Shown here one piece after another: positions 1 to 8,807 of a stretch of DNA of 64,000 bases (its first letter is position 1; each line of letters starts with the position of its first letter). A model generated the notes under the pieces. That model was not told the DNA's origin. It made no database searches and saw nothing but the letters and a program-made list of their open reading frames with translations. The translations under genes and the position numbers were made by a program. This stretch comes from Acidobacteriota bacterium (GTDB taxonomy: Bacteria > Acidobacteriota > Blastocatellia > RBC074), in NCBI GenBank assembly GCA_019639255.1, contig JAHBSF010000007.1, positions 1-64,000 of the forward strand. Reading direction: 5' to 3'.

Positions 1-57
1 GCGTTGACCTCTATTATTCAGGGCCTCGATTTTTCGGGGATTGATGTCGACGCCCAT
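1..57 (-). pseudogene. Possible remnant or partial 5' end of a nucleotide-sugar dehydrogenase
   Basis: The minus strand from 57 to the window edge reads MGVDINPRKIEALNNRGQR with no stop. This resembles the end of the second beta strand of the NAD-binding fold in UDP-glucose or GDP-mannose dehydrogenases, where GVDINPxKIEALN is typical. The glycine-rich GYVG segment that should come before it is absent: an in-frame TAA lies just upstream of the ATG, and no other frame upstream looks like it. It is either a 5'-truncated remnant or an unrelated gene running off the edge. Only 19 codons are visible, so this is a weak call. Confidence 0.22.
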
Positions 58-126
58 AATTTACCACACCAAACGGCAGGACATCACCGGTATCTGCGCA
101 GAATTCACAGGTATGTATAGCGAGAC

Positions 127-210
127 TCAAAAGAGATAACGGAACAAACGGAAATAGACGAAACAGACGGAACAGGTATTGCTTTTCCGTTTGTTCCGTT
201 GACTCTTTTG
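127..210. repeat. Family A palindromic element, copy 1 (core)
   Basis: The left arm starts AGAGATAACGGAACAAACG and the right arm ends CGTTTGTTCCGTTGACTCTT. The inner part differs from consensus (ACGGAAA instead of ACGAAA) in both arms, a paired change that keeps the stem. It lies about 20 bases beyond the stop of the minus-strand gene ending at 233. Confidence 0.85.
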
Positions 211-232
211 CCCCTGTAAGCGGCAGTTCGCC

Positions 233-955
233 TCAGGGTTCGGTAACGGGAATTTGCACGTCGCGCTCAAAACGAATGCGCAGTATTGTGCCCGGCGCCA
301 ACCTGATATCGTTGCCTTTGGTCATCAAAACGCCGCCCGCAGCTCCTACGCCCACTGCCGTTGCGAGTCCGCCGAGCCCGCCGCCCGCAGCAACTACGAT
401 CAAGCCGCCGACGCCGCCGAGTCCTGCCCCGCGACCGGCGTTTTCCGCCGTGCGGCCGCCCGATTTCCCGGCTCCTACTTTCCCTTCATCGTCCTTTGAT
501 CTGTACTTCTCGTCATTGGCGTAATCGTCAATAGCCGTCACGACGGTAGAAATCTTCTCGGCGCCGTAGGGCATGCGCATCGTTTCGAAAACGATGGTCA
601 TCGTTGCCTGTTTTTGCGGACGCTTTGCCGCCTGCACATGGGTAATACGGCCGAAGAACTCTGTGCCTCGCGGAACCAGCACTCGGCCCTGCGCGTCCCG
701 CAGAGGTTCATAGAGCACGGCTTCTATCGGATCGCCGACTTCATTGAGCTTCGAACTCAGGCTTGTTTGCAGCGAAAGCCTTGCCTGCGAGCCTTCTTCG
801 AGCGTTGCATTTCCGGGGCGCTTGCGCAGTTCACCGGATTCCTGCGTCTGCACCTGCTGTGCGGGCTCATCAGGCGCCGGCGTTTGGGCTGAAGCGGCGA
901 GGGACATCGTCGCCCCCAAACACACAGATAACAAAAGATAGTACAAACATCTCAT
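233..955 (-). CDS. Secreted Gly-rich protein with TrbI/VirB10-like segment
   Basis: 240 residues from the ATG at 955, chosen because GGAAGGAG lies six bases upstream; the longer ORF from 979 has no such site. Residues 1-24 form a signal peptide (MRCLYYLLLSVCLGATMSLAASA), so the protein is exported. The middle contains the pattern LNEVGDPIEAVLYEPLRD, then VPRGTEFFGRITHV, which recalls the beta-barrel start of VirB10/TrbI-like proteins and is common in acidobacterial secreted proteins. Residues about 160-215 are almost all Gly, Ala and Val, and the end (LAPGTILRIRFERDV) again resembles a TrbI-like strand. No partner secretion genes are adjacent. The molecular function is unknown; a periplasmic or surface structural role is a guess. 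Confidence 0.7.
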   Translation of the reverse strand: MRCLYYLLLSVCLGATMSLAASAQTPAPDEPAQQVQTQESGELRKRPGNATLEEGSQARLSLQTSLSSKLNEVGDPIEAVLYEPLRDAQGRVLVPRGTEFFGRITHVQAAKRPQKQATMTIVFETMRMPYGAEKISTVVTAIDDYANDEKYRSKDDEGKVGAGKSGGRTAENAGRGAGLGGVGGLIVVAAGGGLGGLATAVGVGAAGGVLMTKGNDIRLAPGTILRIRFERDVQIPVTEP

Positions 956-993
956 ACTGCACTCCTTCCAGCCTGCCAATAATCGCTGCCGCT

Positions 994-1162
994 TAAATCA
1001 ATCCACACGACTTTGGGCCGAAAAAGAGAGATAACGGAACAAACGAAATGAAACAAAAATTACGAAACAATTCAATAATTCCGTCTGTTCCGTCTATTTT
1101 CGTCTGTTTCGTCATCTTTCTTCCGTTTCACGCTTTGTACCAATTTGATGCAGATCGGTTTA
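994..1162. repeat. Family A element, copy 2 (full length, both ends)
   Basis: One of two complete copies. End 1 reads TAAATCAATCCACACGAC from 994. The core hairpin spans about 1024-1130. End 2, read on the minus strand from 1162, is TAAACCGATCTGC followed by TTGGTACAAAGCG. The TAA that opens end 2 is the stop codon of the gene ending at 1160, so the element starts exactly at that stop. Arms are diverged (right arm GTTTCGTCATCTTTC). Confidence 0.9.
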
Positions 1163-1453
1163 GCGGCGCTTGACGTCGCTGCGGCGAACCTCGTCGATTT
1201 CACGGTCGCGCGATCGCGTGCGATCCGAATGCTTTTCCTCGATTTCGCTCCGTCCGGATGCGCGACGCAACAGTCGCAATGACCTATCCTTCGAGCGCTT
1301 GATCTCCCGTCGCCCGTCCTCAAATTGGATCTCCACGGCATTTCCGCCTTCAAGCAGTCTGACCACCTCGCCGTATGCCATTCCGGATCCGAAGGCGTAT
1401 GAGATTTCATCGCCTATGCCGAACGGGGCAGCGGGATTCTGCTGATTACTCAT
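1160..1453 (-). CDS. Small charged hypothetical protein
   Basis: 97 residues, starting at an ATG with GGGAGG about nine bases upstream. The N-terminal half (GIGDEISYAFGSGMAYGEVVRLLEGGNAVEIQFEDGRREIK) looks like a small beta-barrel, SH3-like or Tudor-like fold in which a hydrophobic strand pattern alternates with turns. The C-terminal third is extremely charged (RSEIEEKHSDRTRSRDREIDEVRRSDVKRR pattern, shown here only as composition: Arg, Glu, Asp, Ser) and probably disordered. I do not recognise a family. Nucleic-acid or protein binding is possible but unproven. Its stop codon is the first three bases of a family A element. Confidence 0.6.
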   Translation of the reverse strand: MSNQQNPAAPFGIGDEISYAFGSGMAYGEVVRLLEGGNAVEIQFEDGRREIKRSKDRSLRLLRRASGRSEIEEKHSDRTRSRDREIDEVRRSDVKRR

Positions 1454-1533
1454 GACTAGCGGCCTCCCATAATGGACGGGATTATTTTTGACTTAACATG
1501 CCCGATTACTCTATTCACCGGTAATTTACCGGA

Positions 1534-2310
1534 TCATCCACCGCCGAAAACCTTTTGCTGCAAACGGCGCATACCGCGCAGCCACCGATCATAATCATCG
1601 GCCTTGCGCCGGAAGTATTCCCCGACCTCGGGATGCGGAAGGATTAGAAATCGTTCTTCGGCAAGGCCCGCAACGACTGCATCAGCGACTTCATCCGGAG
1701 TTCGAGCCGAATCGCGCAGGAACTGAGCAGCCTCGCCTTCGGACTGAAGCATGCGCGTCAGCACGCCTTGCGGGCACAACGCCGACACTCTGACGCCCCG
1801 ATCGCCGTACGTAATCGATAGCCACTCTGCAAAGGCAAGAGCCGCGTGTTTGGTGACGGAATATGGGGCTGAACCGATCTGTGTGAGCAGACCGGCGGCG
1901 GAAACCGTTTGCAGCAGGTAGCCCTCGCCGCGTTCGAGCATCGCAGGTATAACGGCGCGAGCCGCGTATATATGGTGGAGAACGTTGACGCCAAAGATGC
2001 GTTCCCAGTCCTCGTTTGAAACTTCTATACCGCCCGGCATGCCGCCAATGCCGGCATTGGAACAGAAAATATCTATTTCCCCGAAAGCATTCCTTGTCTC
2101 AGCGACAAGGCGAATGATGTCGGATTCATTGCTTACATCGACGCTGATTGCAAGTCCGCCTATTTCTTTGGCGACTTCAGTAGCAGCGTTTGCGTCGATA
2201 TCGGCGACGACGACCCCGCGCGCGCCCTCGGCGGCGAATCTCAAACAAAGCGCGCGACCGATGCCGTGCCCACCGCCGGTTACGACTGCGACCTTGTCCT
2301 TTAGTAGCAT
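1534..2310 (-). CDS. SDR-family NAD(P)-dependent oxidoreductase
   Basis: 258 residues, the usual length of a classical short-chain dehydrogenase. The cofactor loop TGGGHGIG is at residues 11-18, NAG near 85, the catalytic Ser in TVSAAG and the YxxxK motif as YSVTK near 150. Asp in VVADID after beta strand 2 favours NAD over NADP. GGAG lies six bases upstream of the ATG. The substrate cannot be told from sequence. It stands alone between a small hypothetical gene and a divergent VWFA gene, so context gives no pathway. Confidence 0.9.
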   Translation of the reverse strand: MLLKDKVAVVTGGGHGIGRALCLRFAAEGARGVVVADIDANAATEVAKEIGGLAISVDVSNESDIIRLVAETRNAFGEIDIFCSNAGIGGMPGGIEVSNEDWERIFGVNVLHHIYAARAVIPAMLERGEGYLLQTVSAAGLLTQIGSAPYSVTKHAALAFAEWLSITYGDRGVRVSALCPQGVLTRMLQSEGEAAQFLRDSARTPDEVADAVVAGLAEERFLILPHPEVGEYFRRKADDYDRWLRGMRRLQQKVFGGG

Positions 2311-2339
2311 TCGGCGCTCCAGAACACAGATAACTGCAC

Positions 2340-2458
2340 TTGCAGAATGAAACGAACAAAAACGAAAAGTACGAAGATTACCCTGGTTATAATCGATCTT
2401 CGTTTATTTCGTTAGCTTTCTTCCCGGGGGATTCTAAATCACTCCGTCGAACAATGGA
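2340..2458. repeat. Family A element, copy 3 (degenerate)
   Basis: A decayed copy. Arms AACGAACAAAAACGAAAAGTACGAAG and CTTCGTTTATTTCGTTAGC can still pair partly, the outer AGAGAGATAACGG is lost, and a second part (CTAAATCACTCC then GAACAATGG, 2433-2458) matches end 1. It lies between two divergent genes, one of the few copies not next to a stop codon. Confidence 0.55.
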
Positions 2459-2598
2459 AATGAAAGACCCGGGACAGTAATCTTGCGAATCTCAAGCTTG
2501 GGTTTGAATGCGGTTTGCGCTGAAGGTATCATCTACATATCCGTCCCGTGCCGGGGTAGTAATTGAAATGTATTGCAACTCCGAAAGGAGCCCGCGCC

Positions 2599-3948
2599 GT
2601 GAAAAACCGTTTTATCACCTCTCTCGCCATGACTGCGGTTCTCGTGAGTTCTTTTTGTTTGCCGGGGTGGGCCGAGCAGCAGAAGAAGAAAGTTGAAGAA
2701 TCGGGCGATATTATCAAGCTCGATACCACACTCGTTACCGTTCCTGTGATCGTAAGCGATCGCAACGACGTTTATATACCGGGCATACTGCGGGAAGAAT
2801 TCTCCCTGTTTGAGGACGGGGTCAGGCAAGAAATAGTCTTTTTCGCCGCAACCGAGGAGCCGTTCAACGTGGTTCTGATGCTCGATACGAGCGGGAGCAC
2901 CAGAGAGAAAATTGGTTCCATGCAGCGTGCGGCCTCAGCCTTTGTCGCGCAACTCAAGCCGGCCGATAGAATCAAACTTATTTCTTTTGACGATGCTGTA
3001 AGGGAACTGAGTCCGTTTACGAATGATCGCTCCGAACTCAATCGCGCAATCCGCGAAACGCAACCGGGGCAGGGGACCAAGCTGTATGATGCAATGAAAC
3101 TGGCCCTGAATAACCTGGTCCAGATCAAGGGGCGCAAGGCGATTGTTATTTTTACCGATGGCGTTGACTGGCGCAGCGACCAAACCACGTATGACGACAA
3201 CCTGAAAGCCATCGAAGAATCCGGAGTAATTGTCTATCCGATAAGATATGAAACGCGGGCCGAAACCGAGGCGCTCGTACGCGAACAGAGCGACAGATAC
3301 GGCTCGGCTTCAGATGTAGGATTGATCCTTGGCGGTCCGCCAATCGGAACCACACCGCCGACTACTCCAGGCGGCGGTCCTTCCCAGGTTCCTCAACGCC
3401 GTTCCGGTAACGGGGATGACCCATGGAAGCTGCCGGGTCCAGATCCAACCGTCATATTGCGTGATCCGCGCGTATCGCGTTATCCGGGACAAACGCCGGG
3501 CGGCCGCCTTCCCGATGACAGATTCCCTGACAATAGAAATCCCGACAACCGGTTTCCCGACCGCCGCTTTCCCGATAACCGGTCTCGATTTCCGGACGAC
3601 CGCACGGGGCGGGCCGAAGATCGGTTTCCCGATTCTTCGGGACCCGATACGCGCCGCCGTTCAAATGACTCGATAAGCGTGCTGCTCGACAACCTTTATT
3701 ACACGGGCGACAGATACCTGCTCGATATCGCTCGCATATCCGGGGGCAAACATCATCGCGCCGACTCGCTCCGCGATTTGCCGGCGGCTTTTGAGCAAAT
3801 AGCAGAGGAGTTGCGACTGCAGTACGCTCTCGGGTACTACTCCAGCAATGCGTCCAACGACGGGAAATACCGGAAAATTCAGGTGCGTGTTAACAGGAAA
3901 GATTCGGTAGTCCGCGCTCGTCCGGGATACCGGACTCCCAAGCCGTAG
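2599..3948 (+). CDS. VWFA-domain secreted protein (acidobacterial VWFA-related type)
   Basis: 449 residues from a GTG at 2599, chosen because AAAGGAG lies eight bases upstream; the ATG at 2563 has no such site and would place extra residues before the signal peptide (VKNRFITSLAMTAVLVSSFCLPGWA). After a segment DTTLVTVPVIVSDR typical of the VWFA-related family TIGR03436 comes the MIDAS loop DTSGST, then FTDGVDWRS. Between residues about 255 and 355 the von Willebrand fold is interrupted by a Pro/Gly/Asp/Arg-rich insert containing repeated RFPDNR-like units. The end (LRLQYALGYYSSN, YRKIQVRV) is the usual C-terminus of the family. Likely a periplasmic or surface adhesion-type protein; the ligand is unknown. 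Confidence 0.85.
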   Translation: MKNRFITSLAMTAVLVSSFCLPGWAEQQKKKVEESGDIIKLDTTLVTVPVIVSDRNDVYIPGILREEFSLFEDGVRQEIVFFAATEEPFNVVLMLDTSGSTREKIGSMQRAASAFVAQLKPADRIKLISFDDAVRELSPFTNDRSELNRAIRETQPGQGTKLYDAMKLALNNLVQIKGRKAIVIFTDGVDWRSDQTTYDDNLKAIEESGVIVYPIRYETRAETEALVREQSDRYGSASDVGLILGGPPIGTTPPTTPGGGPSQVPQRRSGNGDDPWKLPGPDPTVILRDPRVSRYPGQTPGGRLPDDRFPDNRNPDNRFPDRRFPDNRSRFPDDRTGRAEDRFPDSSGPDTRRRSNDSISVLLDNLYYTGDRYLLDIARISGGKHHRADSLRDLPAAFEQIAEELRLQYALGYYSSNASNDGKYRKIQVRVNRKDSVVRARPGYRTPKP

Positions 3949-3963
3949 ACCGGCACTGCGTGA

Positions 3964-4063
3964 GGGGAGAGATAACGGAACAAACGAAATGAAACAAAAA
4001 TTACGGAACAGTTGAATATTTCCGTTCTTTCCGTTTCATTTCGTCTGTTCCGTTATCTCTCCC
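3964..4063. repeat. Family A element, copy 4 (core)
   Basis: GGAGAGATAACGGAACAAACG on the left and its near-complement CGTCTGTTCCGTTATCTCTCC on the right, with TTGAATATT in the loop. It fills the gap between two convergent genes: 15 bases after the VWFA stop and 4 bases from the PBP stop. The outer pair is GGAGAG/CTCTCC instead of AGAGAG/CTCTCT, another paired change. Confidence 0.9.
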
Positions 4064-4067
4064 TACT

Positions 4068-6689
4068 TCAGTCAATTTTGCGAGGCCTGCCCGAGTGATA
4101 ATCCTGCCGACATCCGACCCGGGGTTCGCGGCCGTAGGCGAATGTGCGCGACACCGGAGTTGCACAAAGTCCCGCCTGCGGAAGCAGTCCGGTTAACGGG
4201 CATACATCCAGCGTTATCCACGCCACAGTCGGCGATGAATCCGCGGGTGGGCGCGATTGGGCCATTTCAGGATCACGGGATGCCGGCCGAGATGCGGGAA
4301 TTTCAGGATCATCCGGATCGTGTTCGGGTTGTTCGCGCGAGCCATTCCCCGGTTCGGTCCCGCGTATGAAAAGTTCGTGGCGGGCATTTTCAGTCCCCGC
4401 GTGTGCAAGCTGTCCCGTAACGGGATCGATATCAACGGTCAGAATTTCGCCCGGGTCGGTGAAATCTCCTCCGAGCTCCGGTCGTTCGTTCAGCGCCCGC
4501 ATCATGAATTCGGCCCATATCGGCGCAGCAGCAACGCCGCCGGTAAGGCCTATGTCGGCATTGTTGTCGAATCCTACCCATACGACGCACACCAGATTCG
4601 GCGTATAACCGGCGAACCACGCATCGCGCGAACTGCCGGTCTTGCCCGCAGCAATTCCCCGAAATCCCATCTGCCGGACGCGCGATCCTGTGCCGCGGTC
4701 CAGCACATCCTTCATCATCGAGGTCATAACATACGCGACCTGCGGTGAAATTACGTCGCGGGATTCCGATGAGCCGCTGTATACGGTCGTACCCCTGGAC
4801 AGCGTGATTCGGCGTATTGCGACCGGCGAGGATCTAACACCCTGATTGGCGAAAATCGTATAGGCGGCTGCAACCTGAAGCGGTGTAGCCTCTCCAACCC
4901 CGAGTGCGAGGGATGGAACTACCGGCACGCGCGGAAGCCCGGCTCTCTCGGCAAGCCGCGCTATTTGTGAGAAACCGACGCGTTCGGCCAGTTCCACGGT
5001 AATTACGTTTTTGGAGTGCACAAGCGCGTCTCGCATCGTCAACGGGCGGTTATCATACTTGTCGCCGTAATTGCCCGGCTTGTACGGCTTGCCCTGCGGG
5101 TTGTCGAACGTGCGCGGTTCATCCATAAACATCGTTGCAGGGGTCAACGCCACACCGTCGTAGTCCGATGTTTGAGAAAGCGCCGCTGAGTATACAAACG
5201 GTTTGAATACTGAACCGGGTTGGCGCCGCGCCTCGGTGGCGCGGTTAAGCTGGCTGGCAACGTAATCTCGTCCACCAACCATGGCCAGGATTTCGCCGGT
5301 TTTCGGATTCAAAGCCACGAGCGCGGCCTGCAAACCGGCGGTGCCGCCCTTGCGTTTCGCCAGCATCTTCTCGACGCCGGCCATGTGTTTGGTCACGGCC
5401 TGGTAGGCGGCGCGCTGCAAGCCTAAGTCCAGAGTCGAATAAATTCTCAGACTTCGCAGCGCGGTTACTCGATCGTCGAATTCCCGTTCAAGCTGCCGCG
5501 TAAGGTAATCGACGAAGTACGGTGCTTCCGAAGCGTCTACCGCCCCGCTTTTGCCCTTGACGCCCAGAGGCGCGCGTTTTGCGGCTTCGACTTCTTCACG
5601 GCCGGCTATGCCTTCGAGACACATCTGTTCGAGCACGAAATTTCTGCGTTCGCGAGCGCGTGCTTCGTGATTGAAAGGATTGTAATAGTTCGGGCTGCGG
5701 ATAATGCCGGCAAGCAACGCAGATTCGGCGAGCGTTAATTGCGATATGTCCTTGTCGAAGTATGAACGCGCGGCCTGGCCGAATCCATTGATTGAGAATC
5801 CGCCGCGTTGACCGAGATAGATCTGGTTGCAATACATTGCCATGATCTGTTCTTTGGTCAGGCGCTGTTCGAGAAGAACCGAAATATAGGCTTCAGCAAG
5901 CTTTCTTTTCGGTGTTCTTTCGGGCTTGAGGTAAAAGTTCTTTACGAGTTGCTGGGTAATCGAGCTCCCGCCCTCGCGCAGCTCACCGGCCTGATAATCC
6001 CGGATTGCCGCTCGAACTATACCGCGCCAGTTGATGCCCAGATGCTCGAAGAACTGCCGGTCTTCAATCACTACAATCGCATCTATCAGGTGTTTCGGCA
6101 GATCCTTGTAATCGATGATCTTGCGCTTTTCCCGCTCCGGATTAACTACGGAAGAAATGAGTTCGGGTTCCAGCGCAGTGCGTTCCAACGGTTGGCGGGT
6201 CGATAGGTCTTCGATGGACTGAAGAGTTTCGCCTCCGCGCGAAAACGTCAGGCGTACTTTCCTGAATGCCGATGCGCCGTCTATGACTACATCTGTACCC
6301 GGTTCGATTTCCAGAGCGTTGCCGCGTACGGTAAAGCGTCCGCGTTTGTCGTTCTCCGTGGCCTGGTGCTCAATGTACCCGATGCGTTTGAGGTGTGTGA
6401 GCACGGCGCCGAGTTTTATTCCCGATCCCGGACGCAGCTCGGGCGCAGCGGCGTAAATTCCCGAGGATCGCACGAACATATCGCCGCGCAATCCCGCGTC
6501 GATCATTTCGGTAAACCGGAAATAGTAATAAACGAAAACGCCGATTGTGATCAGCAGGAGCAGGCAGCAGGGGGCGAGTATGTAGGGAGAGAGTAAAAAT
6601 CTCCACGCTCGGCGCAGCAGCGAGTCCCGCTTCGCCGGTCGCCTCAAAGGTAGTCTGGAGCTGCGCGCCGGATTGATTTTTCTTGCCAT
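4068..6689 (-). CDS. Class A penicillin-binding protein (bifunctional peptidoglycan synthase, PBP1A/1B type)
   Basis: 873 residues from the ATG at 6689 (GAGG about nine bases upstream); the longer ORF would need a TTG at 6713. A short basic cytoplasmic tail is followed by one membrane helix (ILAPCCLLLLITIGVFVYYYF), a UB2H-like segment typical of PBP1B, then the glycosyltransferase 51 domain (VVIEDRQFFEHLG with the catalytic Glu, EGGSSITQQLVKN). The transpeptidase domain has the active-site Ser in GSVFKP, the SKN motif in HSKN and KTGS. The enzyme polymerises lipid II into glycan strands and cross-links stem peptides outside the inner membrane. The C-terminal tail of about 100 residues is rich in Pro, Asp and Ser. 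It is not in an operon: the nearest gene upstream ends in a family A element. Confidence 0.93.
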   Translation of the reverse strand: MARKINPARSSRLPLRRPAKRDSLLRRAWRFLLSPYILAPCCLLLLITIGVFVYYYFRFTEMIDAGLRGDMFVRSSGIYAAAPELRPGSGIKLGAVLTHLKRIGYIEHQATENDKRGRFTVRGNALEIEPGTDVVIDGASAFRKVRLTFSRGGETLQSIEDLSTRQPLERTALEPELISSVVNPEREKRKIIDYKDLPKHLIDAIVVIEDRQFFEHLGINWRGIVRAAIRDYQAGELREGGSSITQQLVKNFYLKPERTPKRKLAEAYISVLLEQRLTKEQIMAMYCNQIYLGQRGGFSINGFGQAARSYFDKDISQLTLAESALLAGIIRSPNYYNPFNHEARARERRNFVLEQMCLEGIAGREEVEAAKRAPLGVKGKSGAVDASEAPYFVDYLTRQLEREFDDRVTALRSLRIYSTLDLGLQRAAYQAVTKHMAGVEKMLAKRKGGTAGLQAALVALNPKTGEILAMVGGRDYVASQLNRATEARRQPGSVFKPFVYSAALSQTSDYDGVALTPATMFMDEPRTFDNPQGKPYKPGNYGDKYDNRPLTMRDALVHSKNVITVELAERVGFSQIARLAERAGLPRVPVVPSLALGVGEATPLQVAAAYTIFANQGVRSSPVAIRRITLSRGTTVYSGSSESRDVISPQVAYVMTSMMKDVLDRGTGSRVRQMGFRGIAAGKTGSSRDAWFAGYTPNLVCVVWVGFDNNADIGLTGGVAAAPIWAEFMMRALNERPELGGDFTDPGEILTVDIDPVTGQLAHAGTENARHELFIRGTEPGNGSREQPEHDPDDPEIPASRPASRDPEMAQSRPPADSSPTVAWITLDVCPLTGLLPQAGLCATPVSRTFAYGREPRVGCRQDYHSGRPRKID

Positions 6690-6758
6690 GAACCAGATCC
6701 TCGGCAACCGCAATTATGACTCATTATTCCGTGGTGTCAATCGGAGGGTAATTTTTGG

Positions 6759-6866
6759 AATGAAAGAGAGATGACGGAACAAACGAAAAATGACGGAACA
6801 GACGAAAATACTCTGTCTTTCCATAATATTTCGTTTTATTTCGTTTGTTCCGTTATTGCTCTTTCA
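6759..6866. repeat. Family A element, copy 5 (core)
   Basis: Left arm GAAAGAGAGATGACGGAAC, right arm GTTCCGTTATTGCTCTTTC. The two outer stems no longer match fully (GATGACGG versus GCAATAACGG), so this copy is decaying. The stop TGA of the gene ending at 6864 overlaps its right edge. Confidence 0.85.
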
Positions 6867-7361
6867 ATCATTTTCATCAACGCCGAAATATCGCATCCAT
6901 TCATCCGCTTCGTCCGGTGCAACTCGCGGTTGAGCCTCGGCAGTATGCGCCGACAGGGAATCGAGCCGCCGCCGGAACTCCCCGCTGCGCATAACGCGCG
7001 CGCCGCATACGCGGACTCGGCCGGCAAGCGCCGCATCCGACGTAACGACAATAATGTTGCGGCGATTCGGGTCGGATTCGATCATTTCAACAATGCGCGA
7101 ATCGGCGTCCGATCCGCGTCGGGCATAATGTATGCGAACGCGTCCGTGGTGGGAAGCTTCGGGATAACCCTGATCAGGGGCGCCGTCGAAAACAACGGCG
7201 ATTGTAAGGTGAAAGCGTCGGGCCAGTTCTGCCATTTCGCGCAACAGCCTGCGCCTTGATCCCGGTTTATCGCGATGCCAACCCGGCCGTTGCCCGATTA
7301 CGTTGTTTCCATCGACGAGATACATCGGAAGGAAGAACAAGAAAGCACTTTCTTCTCTCAT
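6864..7361 (-). CDS. YacP-like NYN-domain ribonuclease
   Basis: 165 residues. The start MYLVDGNNVIG (residue 13 onward) is the signature first strand of YacP/NYN (PIN-like) nucleases, with the catalytic Asp in DGNN, a second acidic site in VFDGAPD, and VVTSDAAL near residue 105 carrying the third. In Bacillus the family member Rae1/YacP cleaves mRNA on the ribosome; here the same kind of endoribonuclease activity is inferred. The ATG at 7361 overlaps the TGA of the upstream response regulator (ATGA), which favours this start and suggests translational coupling. An internal start at 7325 is the alternative. Confidence 0.82.
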   Translation of the reverse strand: MREESAFLFFLPMYLVDGNNVIGQRPGWHRDKPGSRRRLLREMAELARRFHLTIAVVFDGAPDQGYPEASHHGRVRIHYARRGSDADSRIVEMIESDPNRRNIIVVTSDAALAGRVRVCGARVMRSGEFRRRLDSLSAHTAEAQPRVAPDEADEWMRYFGVDEND

Positions 7362-7735
7362 TCGCCCCGGCCGAGCGCGCGAACGATGCCTCGGCGCATG
7401 TTATCGATTCCTGAAGCCTTGTTTACGAAGATGGTGAATTCATCGACCGTTACCTCGCCGAGGGATTGGGTTGTACGGTTCGCCGTAGAAATTATTACGG
7501 GAAGGGTTTTGGTGCGCTCCGCCGCCCGGATCTGCTGCAAGACCTTGTATCCGTTCATAAGCGGCATCATAACGTCGAGGATTACAAGCGAAATTTCCGC
7601 ATCGCTTTCGATCGTATCAACAGCGTCGCGGCCGTTGCCTACTTCGATGACCTCCAGGCCCTGCTCGCGCGCGACCACTTTCCAAAGAAATCGCGCATCC
7701 TTGTCGTCATCTGCGATCAGTATCTTCTCAGCCAT
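7358..7735 (-). CDS. Single-domain response regulator (CheY-like)
   Basis: 125 residues from the ATG at 7735, which has AGGAGG seven bases upstream; the longer ORF is not needed. This is one receiver domain and nothing else: acidic pocket ADDDKD near residue 9, phospho-acceptor Asp54 in VILDVMMP, the conserved Ser/Thr at ISTA and Lys in VNKAS. No output domain is present, so it must act by protein contact, as CheY or Spo0F do. No kinase is adjacent. Its stop overlaps the start of the NYN ribonuclease gene, an unusual pairing that may link phospho-signalling to RNA decay. Confidence 0.88.
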   Translation of the reverse strand: MAEKILIADDDKDARFLWKVVAREQGLEVIEVGNGRDAVDTIESDAEISLVILDVMMPLMNGYKVLQQIRAAERTKTLPVIISTANRTTQSLGEVTVDEFTIFVNKASGIDNMRRGIVRALGRGE

Positions 7736-7865
7736 ATGCCAGCCTCCTGATTGATTACACGGCACTCTATCACGCCCATCCGCCCGTAGTCCAAGCCGGC
7801 GCCCGAGAAACCGCATCTGCAGCCGCACTTGCCGTATTGGCGTGTGGTTCGATAGTATCGACGCG

Positions 7866-8696
7866 ATGAATCTGACGTCATTTTCACAAATGGACCCGCG
7901 TGAAGAAGCATACCTTTACGACCTTTGCGTTGCCCCGCTTTGGCGCGAAGCGTTCAATCAACTTTTTGATTCCGAAATAAAGAAGCCGGACCCGGGGCGT
8001 ATTCTCGACGCCGGCTGCGGTACCGGCGATTTTTCTATCGGCCTTTCAGCCGGACTCAACGCCAAATCCTCGATTCTGGGCATCGATCCGAGCAGCGAAC
8101 GCATTGAAATCGCCCGGGCAAAAGCTCAGCTTAAAAAGATCGAAAGACTGAATTTTCAGGTCGGTGAGATCGAGACAACGGGATTAGGCAATAATGAATT
8201 CGATCTCGTCTTCGGCGACCTGTCACTTCGGTCCGGGAGTGATCTGGGCGGTGCGTTTGCAGAACTTCACCGCGTAGCGAAACCCGGCGCGACTCTCGTT
8301 GCAATGCTTGCTACACGCGGAAGCTTCGACGAATTTTTCTCAGTATTTTGGGAAAGCCTCTACGATCAGGGGATTCACGAATCGACACCTGGTCTCGAAA
8401 CGTTGATAACCGCTCGGCTAACCGCCCCGGATGCCGAAAGAATGGCTTCTGCGGCAGGGTGGCGCCGAGTGCGCAGCGTTACGCAGAAACAATTATTCGA
8501 TTTCGATGATGCGCCCTCGTTTCTGTCAGACCCGCTGATGGGGCATTACTTTTTCCCCGAATGGTTCGGACTGATAACCAATGATGCCGAGCGCGATAGA
8601 GTGAGAGAAAGCCTGATTCGGATAATCGATCGCGATCGCCACGGCCTGCCTTTTGACGTGTCCATCAAGGCGACGATGATTATCGGCGAAAAATAA
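7866..8696 (+). CDS. Class I SAM-dependent methyltransferase
   Basis: 276 residues from the ATG at 7866; the ORF can extend to a GTG at 7842. SAM motif I is LDAGCGTGDFS near residue 53, motif II acid is in LGIDPSSERIEIAR, motif III/post I in FDLVFGDLSLR and an HRVAKPGATLVAML strand, all as in Methyltransf_11/UbiE-like enzymes. The C-terminal part (residues about 165-276) is less conserved and probably holds the substrate site, which I cannot identify. Divergent from the response regulator gene and convergent with pgm. Confidence 0.85.
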   Translation: MNLTSFSQMDPREEAYLYDLCVAPLWREAFNQLFDSEIKKPDPGRILDAGCGTGDFSIGLSAGLNAKSSILGIDPSSERIEIARAKAQLKKIERLNFQVGEIETTGLGNNEFDLVFGDLSLRSGSDLGGAFAELHRVAKPGATLVAMLATRGSFDEFFSVFWESLYDQGIHESTPGLETLITARLTAPDAERMASAAGWRRVRSVTQKQLFDFDDAPSFLSDPLMGHYFFPEWFGLITNDAERDRVRESLIRIIDRDRHGLPFDVSIKATMIIGEK

Positions 8697-8700
8697 TGCT

Positions 8701-8801
8701 GAAGAGAGATTACGGAATAAACGAAATGAAACGAAAATGACGGAAATCCCCAGTCTTTCGGTGATTTTTCGTTTTATTTCGTTTGTTCCGTTATCTCTCT
8801 T
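8701..8801. repeat. Family A element, copy 6 (core)
   Basis: GAAGAGAGATTACGGAATAAACG pairs with CGTTTGTTCCGTTATCTCTCTTC. It sits between convergent stops (TAA at 8696, TAG at 8808) and extends the stem by GA/TC at both ends. Confidence 0.9.
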
Positions 8802-8807
8802 CGGCAT

